64,000 bases of DNA from Gammaproteobacteria bacterium (GCA_029289235.1 JARFTZ010000001.1:1-64000), one strand, 5' to 3'. Counted from the first letter of the stretch, positions 8,388 through 18,687 are shown. Made by a program: numbers and translations. The notes: generated by a model not told the origin, from the letters alone.

Positions 8388-8912
8388 ATGGCAAAACCGC
8401 AAAGCAAGAAGACTCAGCAGGCAGACAAGCCGGATGATGGATTTCGCGAGAAAATGATTTCCATCAACCGCGTCACCAAAGTCGTAAAGGGTGGCCGGAT
8501 TCTCGGTTTCGCTGCGCTCACCGTTGTAGGCGACGGCGACGGCCGCATCGGCATGGGTAAGGGTAAGTCCCGCGAAGTGCCGGTCGCTGTGCAGAAGGCA
8601 ATGGAAGAGGCGCGTCGCAAGATGGTTAAGGTCAGCCTCAAGGACGGCACGTTGCACCACACCGTCGTGGGGCGACATGGCGCTTCCAGCGTGATGTTGC
8701 AACCAGCGCCGGAAGGTACGGGCGTGATCGCCGGTGGCGCGATGCGCGCGGTGTTTGACGTAATGGGCGTGACGAACATCGTCGCTAAGGCCCATGGTTC
8801 GACCAATCCGTACAACATCGTCCGGGCGACGATTAACGGGTTGCAGGCGATGAACACGCCTGCCGAAATCGCCGCCAAGCGCGGAAAATCAGTCGAAGAA
8901 ATTTTGGGATAA
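8388..8912 (+). CDS. rpsE: 30S ribosomal protein S5
   Basis: The gene encodes 174 residues with the S5 double-stranded RNA-binding domain ([19 protein letters not shown]) and the C-terminal domain with [18 protein letters not shown]5 affects decoding accuracy. The frame is open to a GTG at 8385, but the ATG at 8388 is preferred because GGAG lies at a proper distance (6 bases). Confidence 0.97.
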   Translation: MAKPQSKKTQQADKPDDGFREKMISINRVTKVVKGGRILGFAALTVVGDGDGRIGMGKGKSREVPVAVQKAMEEARRKMVKVSLKDGTLHHTVVGRHGASSVMLQPAPEGTGVIAGGAMRAVFDVMGVTNIVAKAHGSTNPYNIVRATINGLQAMNTPAEIAAKRGKSVEEILG

Positions 8913-8915
8913 GTC

Positions 8916-9098
8916 ATGGCTGAGAAGAAAATCAAAGTGACGCTCGTGAAGAGTCTCATTGGCACGAAGCAGTCGCATCGCGCGACGGTTCGCGGACTCG
9001 GATTGCGGCGTTTGAATAGCGTTGCCGAGCTGGAGGATACGCCGGCGGTGCGTGGGATGATCAACAAGGTCGCCTACCTGGTTAAGTGCGAGGGCTAA
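8916..9098 (+). CDS. rpmD: 50S ribosomal protein L30
   Basis: The gene encodes 60 residues of uL30 with [20 protein letters not shown] and [12 protein letters not shown]. It is 3 bases after rpsE and 1 base before rplO, the usual spc order. The short length is normal for bacteria. Confidence 0.96.
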   Translation: MAEKKIKVTLVKSLIGTKQSHRATVRGLGLRRLNSVAELEDTPAVRGMINKVAYLVKCEG

Positions 9099-9099
9099 G

Positions 9100-9534
9100 A
9101 TGAAACTCAACAATATTCAGCCTGCCGCAGGCGCAAAGAAGGCGGCTCGGCGAGTCGGTCGTGGTATTGGCTCGGGTCTCGGGAAAACCGCCGGGAGAGG
9201 TCACAAGGGGCAAAAGTCGCGCGCCGGCGGGTTCCACAAGGTCGGTTTCGAAGGCGGGCAAATGCCCCTGCAGCGCCGCCTTCCGAAGCGCGGGTTTGTT
9301 TCGCTGACCAATTCCCGGAACGTCGAGGTTCGTCTTTCGGAGATTCAGAGCCTGCCCGTGGACGAAATTGATTTGCTTACCTTGGTTCAGGCAAATCTGG
9401 TGTCTGCGCATGCCCTCTCTGCCAAGGTTGTGTTGTCCGGCGAGATTTCGCGCAAAGTCGTCCTGAAAGGTGTCGGAGCAACGCGTGGTGCCAAAGCTGC
9501 TATCGAAGCAGTCGGCGGCCGTGTTGAGGATTGA
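9100..9534 (+). CDS. rplO: 50S ribosomal protein L15
   Basis: The gene encodes 144 residues of uL15 with a glycine- and basic-rich N-terminus ([20 protein letters not shown]), [18 protein letters not shown] in the middle and a globular C-terminal domain. It is a late-assembling 50S protein. The next gene, secY, follows after 23 bases. Confidence 0.97.
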   Translation: MKLNNIQPAAGAKKAARRVGRGIGSGLGKTAGRGHKGQKSRAGGFHKVGFEGGQMPLQRRLPKRGFVSLTNSRNVEVRLSEIQSLPVDEIDLLTLVQANLVSAHALSAKVVLSGEISRKVVLKGVGATRGAKAAIEAVGGRVED

Positions 9535-9557
9535 TCAGCAATTAATGGTGGTGTCTC

Positions 9558-10880
9558 TTGGCGACTAGTTCTTCGCAGTTGGGTAAAAGCGGGAAGTATG
9601 GCGATCTCAAGCGCCGGCTGATGTTTTTGCTCGGCGCCTTGATCGTGTATCGTATCGGGTCCCATATTCCCGTACCGGGTATCGACCCCGCGGCGCTCGC
9701 GGAGTTCTTCAATCGCAACCAGGGCGGCATCCTCGGCATGTTCAACATGTTTTCCGGGGGGGCTCTCAAGCGCTTCACCATTTTCGCGCTCGGTATCATG
9801 CCTTACATCTCTGCATCGATCATCATGCAGTTGATGAGTCATGCCAGTCCACACCTGGAAGCGTTGAAGAAAGAGGGTGAAGCCGGACGGAGGAAGATTA
9901 CCCAGTACACCCGCTATGGGACTGTCGTACTGGCTATTTTTCAAGGGATCGGTATCGCCGTCGGCGTCGAGTCCCAAGGGCTCGTTCCCGAACCCGGCAT
10001 CATGTTCCGTTTCGTTACCGTGACGACGTTGTTGACTGGAACGATGTTCCTGATGTGGCTTGGAGAACAAATTACCGAGCGGGGGTTGGGAAATGGCATT
10101 TCGATCATAATTTTCTCCGGAATCGCGGCTGGCTTGCCCAGTTCGATCGGGGGGTTGCTCGAGTTGGTCCGTACGGGAGCGATGCATCCGTTGTCCGCGA
10201 TTTTCATTACGGTTCTGGTCGCTGCAGTGACCGCCGCGGTAGTCTTCGTGGAGCGCGGGCAGCGCAAAATTCTGGTGAACTACGCAAAGCGTCAGGTGGG
10301 TAACAAAATCTATGGTGGCCAGAGCTCGCATTTGCCGCTCAAGTTGAACATGGCCGGGGTGATTCCACCGATTTTCGCGTCTTCGATCATTCTGTTCCCT
10401 GCCACAATTGCCGGCTGGTTTGGCGCGAGCGACTCATTGCGTTGGCTGAAAGATGTTGCTGCGTTGCTTTCTCCAGGGCAACCGATCTACGTAATGCTCT
10501 ACGCTGCTGCAATCGTGTTCTTCTGCTTCTTCTACACGGCCTTGGTATTCAATTCGAAGGAAACGGCGGATAACCTCAAGAAAAGCGGTGCTTTCGTTCC
10601 AGGAATACGCCCGGGCGATCAAACAGCGCGGTATATAGATAAAATCTTGATGCGCTTGACGTTGATCGGCGCCGCATATATCACCGTTGTGTGCTTGGTT
10701 CCAGAGTTTCTCATCTTGAAGTGGAATGTGCCGTTCTATTTCGGAGGAACTTCACTGCTCATTATTGTGGTGGTAACGATGGATTTTATGACCCAGGTTC
10801 AGGCATATGCGATGTCGCACCAATATGAGGGGTTGTTGAAGAAAGCGAATTTCAAGGGTGCCGGAGCGCCGGTGAAATAG
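9558..10880 (+). CDS. secY: Preprotein translocase subunit SecY
   Basis: The gene encodes 440 residues with about ten membrane helices, the channel-forming subunit of the SecYEG translocon in the inner membrane. Family marks include HIPVPGIDP, the plug-region [18 protein letters not shown], and [21 protein letters not shown] in the large cytoplasmic loop. No ATG or GTG exists in frame between the in-frame TAA at 9543 and the family N-terminus, so the start is taken as the TTG at 9558 ([12 protein letters not shown]). Its ribosome binding site is weak (GGTGGTG). This is unusual for an essential gene. Confidence 0.95.
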   Translation: MATSSSQLGKSGKYGDLKRRLMFLLGALIVYRIGSHIPVPGIDPAALAEFFNRNQGGILGMFNMFSGGALKRFTIFALGIMPYISASIIMQLMSHASPHLEALKKEGEAGRRKITQYTRYGTVVLAIFQGIGIAVGVESQGLVPEPGIMFRFVTVTTLLTGTMFLMWLGEQITERGLGNGISIIIFSGIAAGLPSSIGGLLELVRTGAMHPLSAIFITVLVAAVTAAVVFVERGQRKILVNYAKRQVGNKIYGGQSSHLPLKLNMAGVIPPIFASSIILFPATIAGWFGASDSLRWLKDVAALLSPGQPIYVMLYAAAIVFFCFFYTALVFNSKETADNLKKSGAFVPGIRPGDQTARYIDKILMRLTLIGAAYITVVCLVPEFLILKWNVPFYFGGTSLLIIVVVTMDFMTQVQAYAMSHQYEGLLKKANFKGAGAPVK

Positions 10881-10881
10881 G

Positions 10882-11100
10882 ATGGCCAAAGAAGACCTGA
10901 TCGAAATGCAGGGCGAAGTAGTCGAGAACCTGCCCAATGCGACGTTTAAGGTGAGGCTGGAAAATGGGCACGTGGTGCACGGCTTCATCTCCGGAAAAAT
11001 GCGAATGCACTATATTCGTATCCTTCCTGGGGACAAGGTTACGGTTCAGTTAACACCTTACGATCTAAGCCGTGCGCGAATTGTTTTTCGTGCCAAGTGA
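10882..11100 (+). CDS. infA: Translation initiation factor IF-1
   Basis: The gene encodes 72 residues of a single OB-fold: [20 protein letters not shown], then [20 protein letters not shown] and [17 protein letters not shown]-1 occupies the A site during initiation. The ATG is one base after the secY stop. Its place between secY and rpmJ is standard in betaproteobacteria, many of which carry a second infA elsewhere. Confidence 0.97.
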   Translation: MAKEDLIEMQGEVVENLPNATFKVRLENGHVVHGFISGKMRMHYIRILPGDKVTVQLTPYDLSRARIVFRAK

Positions 11101-11177
11101 AGAATCTCTACGTAGTACTAGTAAGTTGGCAAAAGGCTGGCTGCGCCCGCTGCCGACAAACATCTTAGGAGTAAAAC

Positions 11178-11291
11178 ATGAAAGTGCTGGCATCTGTTAA
11201 GCGCATCTGCCGCAACTGCAAAATTATTCGCCGCCATGGCATTGTGCGTGTGATCTGCACCGATCCACGACACAAGCAAAGGCAAGGGTAG
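11178..11291 (+). CDS. rpmJ: 50S ribosomal protein L36, zinc-binding form
   Basis: This is a very short gene of 37 residues, [20 protein letters not shown] followed by [17 protein letters not shown]. Cys11, Cys14, Cys27 and His32 form the zinc site of the C+ type of bL36. AGGAG lies about 8 bases upstream of the ATG. It sits at the end of the spc operon between infA and rpsM, its usual place. The paralogous zinc-free form, if any, is not in this window. Confidence 0.95.
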   Translation: MKVLASVKRICRNCKIIRRHGIVRVICTDPRHKQRQG

Positions 11292-11357
11292 TCGCTCTCT
11301 TCTTTCAGAAGATGGCCGATTACTGTTCATTTACGTTCAAAGATTTGGGGTGAAACG

Positions 11358-11720
11358 ATGGCCCGCATTGCAGGGGTAAATATTCCCAACCACCAACATG
11401 CCGAGATTGCCTTGACCGCAATTTTCGGTATTGGCCGTAGCCGCGCGCAAAAAATCTGCGATGCGGCCGGAATTGTGCGCTCGACAAAGATCAAAGATCT
11501 GACCGAGGCCGAAATGGAACGCCTGCGCGATCAGGTTGGGACATTCTCGGTTGAAGGCGATCTGCGCCGCGAGGTGACGATGAGCATCAAGCGGCTAATG
11601 GACCTCGGTTGTTATCGGGGGCTCCGTCACCGCAAGGGGTTGCCTGTGCGCGGTCAACGTACACGCACGAACGCCCGCACGCGCAAAGGCCCGCGCAAGG
11701 CCATTGCTGGCAAGAAGTGA
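11358..11720 (+). CDS. rpsM: 30S ribosomal protein S13
   Basis: The gene encodes 120 residues of uS13: [18 protein letters not shown], the helix-two-turn-helix [18 protein letters not shown], and the basic tail [19 protein letters not shown] (variant reads [10 protein letters not shown]). S13 contacts P-site tRNA and bridges to L5. It begins the alpha operon. The 66 bases ahead carry only a small 6-bp hairpin (11298-11312) and GGGGTG as ribosome binding site. Confidence 0.97.
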   Translation: MARIAGVNIPNHQHAEIALTAIFGIGRSRAQKICDAAGIVRSTKIKDLTEAEMERLRDQVGTFSVEGDLRREVTMSIKRLMDLGCYRGLRHRKGLPVRGQRTRTNARTRKGPRKAIAGKK

Positions 11721-11732
11721 TAGGAATTAAAC

Positions 11733-12122
11733 ATGGCCAAGACTGCAACCAAGGTTCGCAAGAAAGTTAAGAAGAATATTGCTGAGGGCGTCGCGCATAT
11801 CCACGCGTCCTTCAACAATACGATTATCACGATTACCGACAGACAAGGTAATGCGTTGTCCTGGGCTACATCGGGTGGCGCTGGCTTCAAGGGGTCACGG
11901 AAAAGTACGCCGTTCGCTGCCCAGGTTGCCGCTGAATCGGCCGGAAAGGCCGCTCAGGAGTGCGGGGTCAAGAATATCGAGGTGCGCATCAAGGGGCCGG
12001 GCCCCGGACGCGAGTCCTCTGTTCGTGCCTTGAACGCTCTCGGGATGAAGATTACATCGATTACCGACGTGACCCCGATTCCCCACAATGGCTGCCGGCC
12101 GCCGAAGAAGCGCAGGATTTAA
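11733..12122 (+). CDS. rpsK: 30S ribosomal protein S11
   Basis: The gene encodes 129 residues of uS11 with [39 protein letters not shown] and the C-terminal [18 protein letters not shown]. It forms the 30S platform at the E site. AGGAA precedes the ATG. The length is normal. Confidence 0.98.
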   Translation: MAKTATKVRKKVKKNIAEGVAHIHASFNNTIITITDRQGNALSWATSGGAGFKGSRKSTPFAAQVAAESAGKAAQECGVKNIEVRIKGPGPGRESSVRALNALGMKITSITDVTPIPHNGCRPPKKRRI

Positions 12123-12134
12123 GGAGAAGGAAAA

Positions 12135-12764
12135 GTGGCTCGTAATCTCGACCCGAAGTGCCGTCAATGTCGTCGTGAAGGGGAAAAGCTGTTCCTGAAA
12201 GGGGAGAAGTGCTTTTCCGACAAATGTGCTATTGAGCGGCGCTCGTACGCCCCTGGGCAACATGGGCAAAAGTCCGGTCAGCGACTGTCCGACTACGGTG
12301 TTCATCTTCGCGAAAAGCAGAAGATCCGTCGTATCTACGGCGTATTGGAAGGGCAGTTCCGTAAGGTGTACAAGGAGGCGGACCGCCGCAAAGGTGTGAC
12401 CGGCGAGAATTTGCTTCAGTTGCTTGAATCGCGACTTGATACGGTTGCATACCGCATGGGCTTTGGTGCCTCTCGCTCGGAGTCCCGGCAAGTTGTTCGT
12501 CACAACTGCATCTTGGTCAACGGTCGTCGTGTGAATATTCCGTCGTACCAGGTCAAGCCGGGTGACGTGATCGAAATCGCTGACAAGGCAAAGAATCACC
12601 TCCGAATCAAGGCTGCACTTGAAGCTGCCGAATCCCGCGGTTTCCCCGAGTGGATTGAGGTGAACGTCAAGGAAGCCAAAGGGACATATAAGGCCCGTCC
12701 GGAGCGTAGCGAGTTGCCCTCGTCGATCAACGAAAGTCTCGTGGTCGAACTGTATTCCAAGTAA
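12135..12764 (+). CDS. rpsD: 30S ribosomal protein S4
   Basis: The gene encodes 209 residues with a GTG start, preceded by AAGGAGAAGG. The N-terminus carries Cys9, Cys12, Cys26 and Cys31, a possible zinc site of the C+ type, followed by the S4 RNA-binding domain ([34 protein letters not shown]). S4 is a primary 16S rRNA binder and, in enterobacteria, the repressor of the alpha operon. No S4-binding leader could be recognised ahead of rpsM. Confidence 0.97.
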   Translation: MARNLDPKCRQCRREGEKLFLKGEKCFSDKCAIERRSYAPGQHGQKSGQRLSDYGVHLREKQKIRRIYGVLEGQFRKVYKEADRRKGVTGENLLQLLESRLDTVAYRMGFGASRSESRQVVRHNCILVNGRRVNIPSYQVKPGDVIEIADKAKNHLRIKAALEAAESRGFPEWIEVNVKEAKGTYKARPERSELPSSINESLVVELYSK

Positions 12765-12805
12765 TCGAGGCTAACGCTTGATTGAAGCGAAGCAAAGGAC
12801 AAGAC

Positions 12806-13783
12806 ATGCATAGCAGCAGTGGACTATTGAAGCCGCGCATCATTGACGTACAGAGTTTGTCGCCAGTGCACGCAAAAGTTGTGATGGAGCCCTTTGAGCG
12901 GGGATACGGGCATACGCTCGGGAATGCTCTGCGGCGCATCCTGCTTTCCTCAATGCCTGGTTTTGCTGCCACCGAGGTGAGCATTGAAGGCGTATTGCAC
13001 GAGTACTCCACGATAGATGGGGTTCAGGAGGATGTTGTTGATATCCTGCTCAACCTCAAAGGTGTCGTGTTCAAGTTGCACAACCGCGAAGAGGCGGTTT
13101 TGCAGCTGAGCAAGGAGGGCGAGGGCGTCGTACGTGCCGGCGACATTGTCGTTTCTCATGATGTTGAGATTATCAATCCGGAACACGTGATTGCGCATCT
13201 GGCTCCTGGCGGGAAGCTGGCGCTCGAGGTCAAGGTTGAGAAGAACCGTGGTTATATCCCGGGAAATGTCAGGGAGCTCGGTGATGGAGGAAAAAGCATC
13301 GGCAAATTGGTTCTCGATGCTTCTTTCAGTCCGGTTCGCCGCGTAAGTTACTCCGTCGAAAGCGCTCGGGTGGAGCAGCGCACGGATCTCGATAAGCTGA
13401 TCATGGAAATTGAGACTAACGGAGTGATCGAACCAGAGGAAGCGATTAGGAACGCCGCGCGTATCCTCATGGAACAGTTGTCCGTCTTCGCAGACTTGGA
13501 AGGAACTGCACTGCCCGTCGAGCATCAGAAGGCGGTCCAGGTTGATCCGTTGTTGCTTCGGCCGGTGGACGACCTCGAGTTGACTGTGCGTTCGGCAAAC
13601 TGCCTCAAAGCCGAAAATATTTACTATATCGGCGACCTGATTCAGCGGACTGAGAACGAACTGCTCAAGACTCCGAATCTCGGGCGCAAGTCCCTCAATG
13701 AGATCAAGGAAGTTCTTGCGGCACGTGGACTGACTCTCGGTATGAAACTGGAAAACTGGCCGCCGGCCGGGTTGGACAAATAG
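12806..13783 (+). CDS. rpoA: DNA-directed RNA polymerase alpha subunit
   Basis: The gene encodes 325 residues. The N-terminal assembly domain shows [20 protein letters not shown] and the C-terminal domain [18 protein letters not shown] with [14 protein letters not shown], which binds UP elements and activators. The frame is open to a TTG at 12782, but the ATG at 12806 has AAGGA (12794-12798) at a good distance and gives the usual short N-terminus before KPRIIDVQ. It is co-transcribed with rpsM-rpsK-rpsD and rplQ. Confidence 0.97.
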   Translation: MHSSSGLLKPRIIDVQSLSPVHAKVVMEPFERGYGHTLGNALRRILLSSMPGFAATEVSIEGVLHEYSTIDGVQEDVVDILLNLKGVVFKLHNREEAVLQLSKEGEGVVRAGDIVVSHDVEIINPEHVIAHLAPGGKLALEVKVEKNRGYIPGNVRELGDGGKSIGKLVLDASFSPVRRVSYSVESARVEQRTDLDKLIMEIETNGVIEPEEAIRNAARILMEQLSVFADLEGTALPVEHQKAVQVDPLLLRPVDDLELTVRSANCLKAENIYYIGDLIQRTENELLKTPNLGRKSLNEIKEVLAARGLTLGMKLENWPPAGLDK

Positions 13784-13815
13784 TTGCCCGGGCGCAACGA
13801 TAGGAAGGAAATTAT

Positions 13816-14214
13816 ATGCGTCATCGTTTAGGTCTTCGCAAACTCAACCGGACCAGTTCTCACCGACTGGCCATGTTACGCAACATGACCGTTTCGCTCC
13901 TTCGGCACGAAACAATCAAGACGACTCTCCCAAAGGCAAAGGAACTGCGGAGAGTGGCCGAGCCAATTATTACCCTGGGCAAGAAGCCGAGCCTGGCAAA
14001 TCGGCGGTTGGCCTTTGACAGGTTGCGCGATCGCGACATCGTCGTTAAGGTGTTTGACATCCTCGGTCCGCGCTATGCAGCGCGCAACGGTGGCTACCTC
14101 CGCATTTTGAAATGCGGCTTCCGCGATGGGGATAACGCTCCAATGGCTATTGTGGAGTTGCTTGATCAGCCCGAGGTGGTTGAATCCGCGAGCGATACAG
14201 AAAGCGCGGCGTAG
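13816..14214 (+). CDS. rplQ: 50S ribosomal protein L17
   Basis: The gene encodes 132 residues of bL17 with [40 protein letters not shown] and the C-terminal [26 protein letters not shown] precedes the ATG. It is the last gene of the alpha operon and is followed by a strong terminator. Confidence 0.98.
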   Translation: MRHRLGLRKLNRTSSHRLAMLRNMTVSLLRHETIKTTLPKAKELRRVAEPIITLGKKPSLANRRLAFDRLRDRDIVVKVFDILGPRYAARNGGYLRILKCGFRDGDNAPMAIVELLDQPEVVESASDTESAA

Positions 14215-14266
14215 GTTTTGCGCAGTTGCTGCCAGGTTAACTGGCAGGGTAATCGGGATGTAGTCT

Positions 14267-14304
14267 AAGCCGGTTGCGTGTGTGAGCACGCAACCGGCTT
14301 TTCT
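14267..14304 (+). terminator. Rho-independent terminator of the ribosomal block
   Basis: A perfect 14-bp stem, AAGCCGGTTGCGTG (14267-14280) with CACGCAACCGGCTT (14287-14300), closes a 6-base loop and runs into TTTT. A smaller hairpin, TGCCAG/CTGGCA (14230-14246), lies just before it. Together they mark the end of the rpsM-rplQ transcript. Confidence 0.9.
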
Positions 14305-14557
14305 CATGGCAGGAGCCGGAATGCTCATCGAGAAGCGAGGCCCCCGTCGGCAGGTTCAACACCGGGAATAATTCTAAACGGCACATGAGTTAGAGGGATC
14401 GTCAGCAGAGTACAGCTTTCTTGCATCTCCTTCTAGACGGGGTTCGCATTAGCGCGCCTTGCTTCGCACCCTGCGCTCTCTGCCGATTGTCTCTGTTAAG
14501 TGAATTCCGCTTTCCAGGAAGACGTTTTCGGACCGGACGCATGAAAATGATGAGGCG
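14305..14557. other. Intergenic stretch after the ribosomal block with no recognisable gene
   Basis: These 253 bases lie between the rplQ terminator and the end of msbA on the other strand. I see no reading frame with a family match, no tRNA and no clear repeat. It may hold the msbA 3' untranslated region or be a remnant left by gene exchange at the edge of the LPS locus. Confidence 0.5.
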
Positions 14558-16423
14558 CTAATGTGGGTTTATCTCATCGGAGGATCGCCGGGTATCCTGA
14601 TTTGCCGCTCCTTCCTCCGTTGCGTTCTCAAACTGCATTGCGTGCAGGCGTGCGTAGTGGCCGTTGAGGGCCAGCAAATCGGCATGCGGCCCTTGCTCGA
14701 CAATGCGTCCTTGGTCCATGACCACGATTACATCAGCTTTTTCGATCGTGGAGAGACGATGGGCAATAACCAGGGTAGTCCGATTCCGGGTGACGTGGTC
14801 CAGCGCATTCTGAATATGTCGCTCGGATTCGGTGTCAAGCGCTGAAGTCGCTTCGTCGAGAATCAGGATTGGGGCATTTTTCAGAATCGCGCGTGCAATC
14901 GCGAGACGTTGGCGCTGTCCGCCTGATAGTAGAACCCCGTTTTCCCCCACGATCGTGTCGTAACCTTGGGGAAGCTTTTCGATGAACTCTCTCGCGTACG
15001 CAGCCTCCGCTGCACGCTCGACGGCCTCGCGGGGCGTGTCGGCCAAGTCGCCGTAGGCAATGTTGTTGGCGATGCTGTCGTTGAACAATGACGTTTGCTG
15101 CGTGACCAGCGCGATGTGTCGGCGGAGGTTCTGCAGCGTGTAGTCTTCGACGTCGACGCCATCGATCAGTATCTGCCCGTGTTCATGATGGTAGAAACGT
15201 GGAAGCAGACTGGCGAGCGTCGATTTTCCACTGCCCGAGCGTCCGACCAGGGCGATCATTTGCCCCGGCTCGATCGTCAGGTTGATGTCCTCAAGGACAT
15301 TGCCGTTTCCTTCGCGATAGGCGAACGACAGATTGCGGATTTCGATGCGCCCGGAAACGCGGTCACGTTCGATGGTTCCCCGGTCGGTTTCCGGCGGTTC
15401 GTCGAGTTGCGCGAAAATGCTTTCGGCGCCGGCAAGCCCCTTCTGGATCGTCGAACTGACTTCAGACAACTGCCGAATCGGTTTCGGCAGCATGCCGGCC
15501 GCGGTAATGTAGGCAACGAGATCGCCCGCGGACGCATCGCCGCGCAGCAAGAGGACAAGGAACAGAAGCACCGACATGGTGCTGAAGGTGACCAGTTGCA
15601 GCGCCGGAGTGAAGGTCGCGGATGTCCGCGCCATGCGCAGTTGCTTGCTGGTGTTTGCCTGGCTGGAAGCGCGAAAACGTCCCGCCTCGTATTCCTCACC
15701 ACCGAAGCTGCGCACAACGCGGTAACCCTGGATTGTCTCCGACGCGATGTGCGTCAGGTCGCCCATGGCAACCTGGATCTTCTTGCTCTGTTTGCGGAAC
15801 TTGCGGCTGGCGCTGCCGACCATGACCCCGATGACGGGCAGGATGGCGACCATCACCAGCGTCAGCTTCCAGTTCATCCAGAGCAGGTAGCCGAAGAGGA
15901 ATACAACGGTCAGCCCTTCGCGGATGATCACCTTGATGGCATCGGTCGCGGCGCCGGTGACCATCGTTACGTTGTAGGTGATGCGAGAAATCAGGTGCCC
16001 GGAGTTGTTCTGGTCGAAATAGGTGTTGGGGAGCCGCAACAGGCTCTCGAAAAGCGCCAGCCGCAGATCGTGGATCAGTCCGAGCGATACCTTGGCGAGG
16101 AAGTAGTTGCCGAGATACGAGCCGATGCCTTGCCAGAAAACGATGACGACCAGAAGTAACGGAATCCCGTACGCCAGATCGAGTTCTCCAAGCAACGGGA
16201 TGTCGTGGAAGGTTGAGGTGGCCGGGTCAGTCAGGCCATCCACGAAGAACTTCAGGATGCCCGCCTGCATCGGTTGGGCGGATGCGAAGATGATGAAACC
16301 GAGCAGGCTGATGGTGAACAGACCGATGAAGGGGCGTAGATAGCTGAGGAGGCGCAGATAGATCCTCAATGAGGATATTTTCGATTTATCAGGGCGACCT
16401 GACATAGGTGGGGTGCCGATCAT
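14558..16423 (-). CDS. msbA: Lipid A export ABC transporter, ATPase/permease MsbA
   Basis: The protein has 621 residues with an ABC exporter layout: six membrane helices within roughly residues 30-330, then a nucleotide-binding domain with Walker A GRSGSGKST (394-402), signature LSGGQ (499-503) and Walker B ILILDE (519-524). MsbA flips lipid A-core from the inner to the outer leaflet of the inner membrane. It is the last gene of a minus-strand run of surface-sugar genes, which supports LPS over a drug substrate. A second ATG six codons in is also possible, as neither has a clear ribosome binding site. Confidence 0.88.
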   Translation of the reverse strand: MIGTPPMSGRPDKSKISSLRIYLRLLSYLRPFIGLFTISLLGFIIFASAQPMQAGILKFFVDGLTDPATSTFHDIPLLGELDLAYGIPLLLVVIVFWQGIGSYLGNYFLAKVSLGLIHDLRLALFESLLRLPNTYFDQNNSGHLISRITYNVTMVTGAATDAIKVIIREGLTVVFLFGYLLWMNWKLTLVMVAILPVIGVMVGSASRKFRKQSKKIQVAMGDLTHIASETIQGYRVVRSFGGEEYEAGRFRASSQANTSKQLRMARTSATFTPALQLVTFSTMSVLLFLVLLLRGDASAGDLVAYITAAGMLPKPIRQLSEVSSTIQKGLAGAESIFAQLDEPPETDRGTIERDRVSGRIEIRNLSFAYREGNGNVLEDINLTIEPGQMIALVGRSGSGKSTLASLLPRFYHHEHGQILIDGVDVEDYTLQNLRRHIALVTQQTSLFNDSIANNIAYGDLADTPREAVERAAEAAYAREFIEKLPQGYDTIVGENGVLLSGGQRQRLAIARAILKNAPILILDEATSALDTESERHIQNALDHVTRNRTTLVIAHRLSTIEKADVIVVMDQGRIVEQGPHADLLALNGHYARLHAMQFENATEEGAANQDTRRSSDEINPH

Positions 16424-16554
16424 GTGTTAGCTGAGGAGAGTGGAATGCGGCGTACCGAAGTTAGCGGAAGAAGCCGCATCTCCAGCACGTCGGAGCCGAT
16501 ATTCGCCGAGAAGTGTAGTGTGACGAATAGGGTAGCAGGAACTTGAGAACACAC

Positions 16555-17433
16555 TTACGCAAGTGGTGCAAAACCCTCTTCAGAAATTACCCATCGTCGG
16601 CTTGTCGCTAAATCTACCGTAGCCGAGGCGAGAACGGATTGGTTGTTACGCCAGAGCTCCTTTTTCCAAACGATGAAGTGAAAGTACGGAAACTCCCTAG
16701 CGTTGTCCTTATTGTTGGTGAGTTTGCCGTTATCCCAATACCAGGTGCTCGGGAAATCGTACGTTCCGTCAATCCAGGGAATCCTCGCGTACGGCGTCGA
16801 AAATGCCTCGATGTTCTCGATACATCTTGTCCATCGATTCCAGGGTTTTATGAAGTCGTTCAGCCGCTTTGGCCAGTTCTTGTGCCGGATGAACAAGCGA
16901 CTGAACGCACTCTCATCGAACCATTGATGCGCAGGGGAACTCAGTAACTCGCGCCAAGCGCCAATTTGCATGAACGCTTCGTTGATGAACTTCGTGTTGC
17001 GCAGAATGCAGCAATGGCCTGCGATTCGCCTGATGTGGGTGGAGAATAGATCGTGTCCAGAAAGGCGTTCCGCAGTGAAATATTTGCGCAAATTCCCGTA
17101 AATGAGATCGATATCGCTGAAGGCCCAAAACTCGAATCCGGCGAGGTCTCTCTGATGGACGTAGCCAAGAGCTGGCTTCAGATCGCATAGCTTGTAAGGG
17201 TTGGTCGGATGGAAATCGATCTTGAGTGCATCTGAGACAAGTTCACAATAAGTTGCAAAGCTCAGGCCGACGATCCGGACATTCGGTGGAAGGTTCTCCG
17301 GGACTTCGCAATCCGTATAAAAAACCCAATTGATGTCCGGGTTCGCCCGGCAACTCTCGAGAAAAAACGGGAACCAGAAGGGCCACGTGCCGAAGTAGGG
17401 GATAAGGAAACAAATTTTCGGATGAAGGGTCAT
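16555..17433 (-). CDS. DUF6625-like putative glycosyltransferase
   Basis: The protein has 292 residues without signal peptide or membrane helices. It opens KICFLIPYFGTWPFWFPFFL and has FWAFSDIDLIYGNLRKYF, where the acidic DID resembles the metal-binding motif of nucleotide-sugar glycosyltransferases. This pattern resembles what I recall of the DUF6625 family, often found in polysaccharide loci. It lies 15 bases after the ligase-like gene and 131 bases before msbA, so it probably adds a sugar to LPS core or O-chain. Its base composition is visibly lower in GC than its neighbours (26 of 60 in the line at 16681). Substrate unknown. Confidence 0.68.
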   Translation of the reverse strand: MTLHPKICFLIPYFGTWPFWFPFFLESCRANPDINWVFYTDCEVPENLPPNVRIVGLSFATYCELVSDALKIDFHPTNPYKLCDLKPALGYVHQRDLAGFEFWAFSDIDLIYGNLRKYFTAERLSGHDLFSTHIRRIAGHCCILRNTKFINEAFMQIGAWRELLSSPAHQWFDESAFSRLFIRHKNWPKRLNDFIKPWNRWTRCIENIEAFSTPYARIPWIDGTYDFPSTWYWDNGKLTNNKDNAREFPYFHFIVWKKELWRNNQSVLASATVDLATSRRWVISEEGFAPLA

Positions 17434-17448
17434 GATGTGGCGGTGAAT

Positions 17449-18687
17449 TCAGCGGCGGTTGGCTTGAGACCTTCCCAAGGTTGCGTTGGTGGTAGTCGTG
17501 GCATGTGTGAGCGAAGCGAGAAACATCGGAATCCAGAATGCAAACCACTCCACAGATGGCCGAATTATGGGCAAACGCCCGTTGGTGGAAAGGCAAAGGG
17601 TGCCGAAAAGAAGCCAGAAAAGAAAGAAACGTCGCTCATCGCTTGCCTGGACTGTTGTGCGTAAGTTGCAAAAAATCATTACGAGAAAGGCTAAGCCTCC
17701 AGTAATGCCTCCTACGCGGAATGTTTCAAGTATTGATGAATGAGAGTGCCCAACTACAAAGTCTCGTCCGTGGCCAACAACGGGGATTTCGGCTGAGGTA
17801 CCGAGACCTTGTCCGAAATACGGATTCTCCTTGATCAGGCCAATCGCATGTGACCAAATATCCAACCGATAGTTGGGGGCAGTAATTCGCCCAGTAATGG
17901 TTGGCAGGAGCTCCAGGAGCACCACTGCGGCAACCCCCGCGGCTAACACGAATGCTGCTGCGACAAGATCATCGCGGTGGCGTCGCGTTATTACAATAAG
18001 CGACAGTGTCGCTCCCAGTGAAAGGAAAGGCCCCCGACTTTGGGTCAAAAACATAAGGCTCGTTCCGCATGCGATCAATGCCAGAAGGCCAAGTTTTTCA
18101 ATAGGGGGGCAATGTGGAAATACCCACCACGCCGCCAGTATCACTACTCCCAGGTAAATAGCCCCATTTATTGGATTGCTGTCTCCGATCCCGCCAATCT
18201 CCCTCAACGAATGGCGCTGCGCCAGCAGTTGCGGCAGGTCTATTGAGGAGCTTGCGATATTCATGCCTAAGGCAGTGCAGTAGTAGGTGATGGCGACGGC
18301 ACCTATTGCCAGCATGAATCGCCGTGTCCAGTTGGCAGCATTGGGCTGAAGTTTTGCTCCCGAACTAATCGCGAGCATCAGGCAAACGAGGCTAGCTGAT
18401 CGCTTGACTCCGTCAAGCAATTCGCCTTTTTCGGACCAAAGAGCGCTAAGTGCGTAATAAGAGACAACGAATAGAAACGACTTGACGGCTCCTTGTTTAT
18501 CCTGTTGCAGCACTCGAGCCAGATCGGGAAGCAACAAACAACCCGGAAGGGCTACCGCAAGGTAGAAGAGTGTTTTTTGCGCACTGGGACCGAGAAAGTA
18601 GAATGCGGCAAGGTATCCAAGCAGCCCTATGCTCGCAACCGTGCGGACTGATGTTTTCCAGTTCCGCATTCGGCAAATGTCTGTCAT
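17449..18687 (-). CDS. O-antigen ligase/polymerase-like membrane protein
   Basis: The protein has 412 residues with about ten hydrophobic helices. A large loop in the second half contains NPYFGQGLGTSAE and GHSHSSILETFRVGGITGG, the arrangement of the Wzy_C/WaaL family, with conserved His near the catalytic loop. WaaL joins O-chains to lipid A-core in the periplasm; related proteins polymerise O-units. The frame extends upstream to 18813 into the neighbouring gene, but the ATG at 18687 has AGAAGGA 5-6 bases upstream and is chosen. Ligase or polymerase cannot be told apart from sequence; the context near msbA favours a WaaL-like role. Confidence 0.78.
   Translation of the reverse strand: MTDICRMRNWKTSVRTVASIGLLGYLAAFYFLGPSAQKTLFYLAVALPGCLLLPDLARVLQQDKQGAVKSFLFVVSYYALSALWSEKGELLDGVKRSASLVCLMLAISSGAKLQPNAANWTRRFMLAIGAVAITYYCTALGMNIASSSIDLPQLLAQRHSLREIGGIGDSNPINGAIYLGVVILAAWWVFPHCPPIEKLGLLALIACGTSLMFLTQSRGPFLSLGATLSLIVITRRHRDDLVAAAFVLAAGVAAVVLLELLPTITGRITAPNYRLDIWSHAIGLIKENPYFGQGLGTSAEIPVVGHGRDFVVGHSHSSILETFRVGGITGGLAFLVMIFCNLRTTVQASDERRFFLFWLLFGTLCLSTNGRLPIIRPSVEWFAFWIPMFLASLTHATTTTNATLGRSQANRR

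Noticed and set aside
11298..11312. Small hairpin TCTTCT-TTC-AGAAGA before rpsM as an S4-binding leader
   Set aside because: The 6-bp stem with a 3-base loop is far simpler than the known S4-binding pseudoknot and is likely chance.
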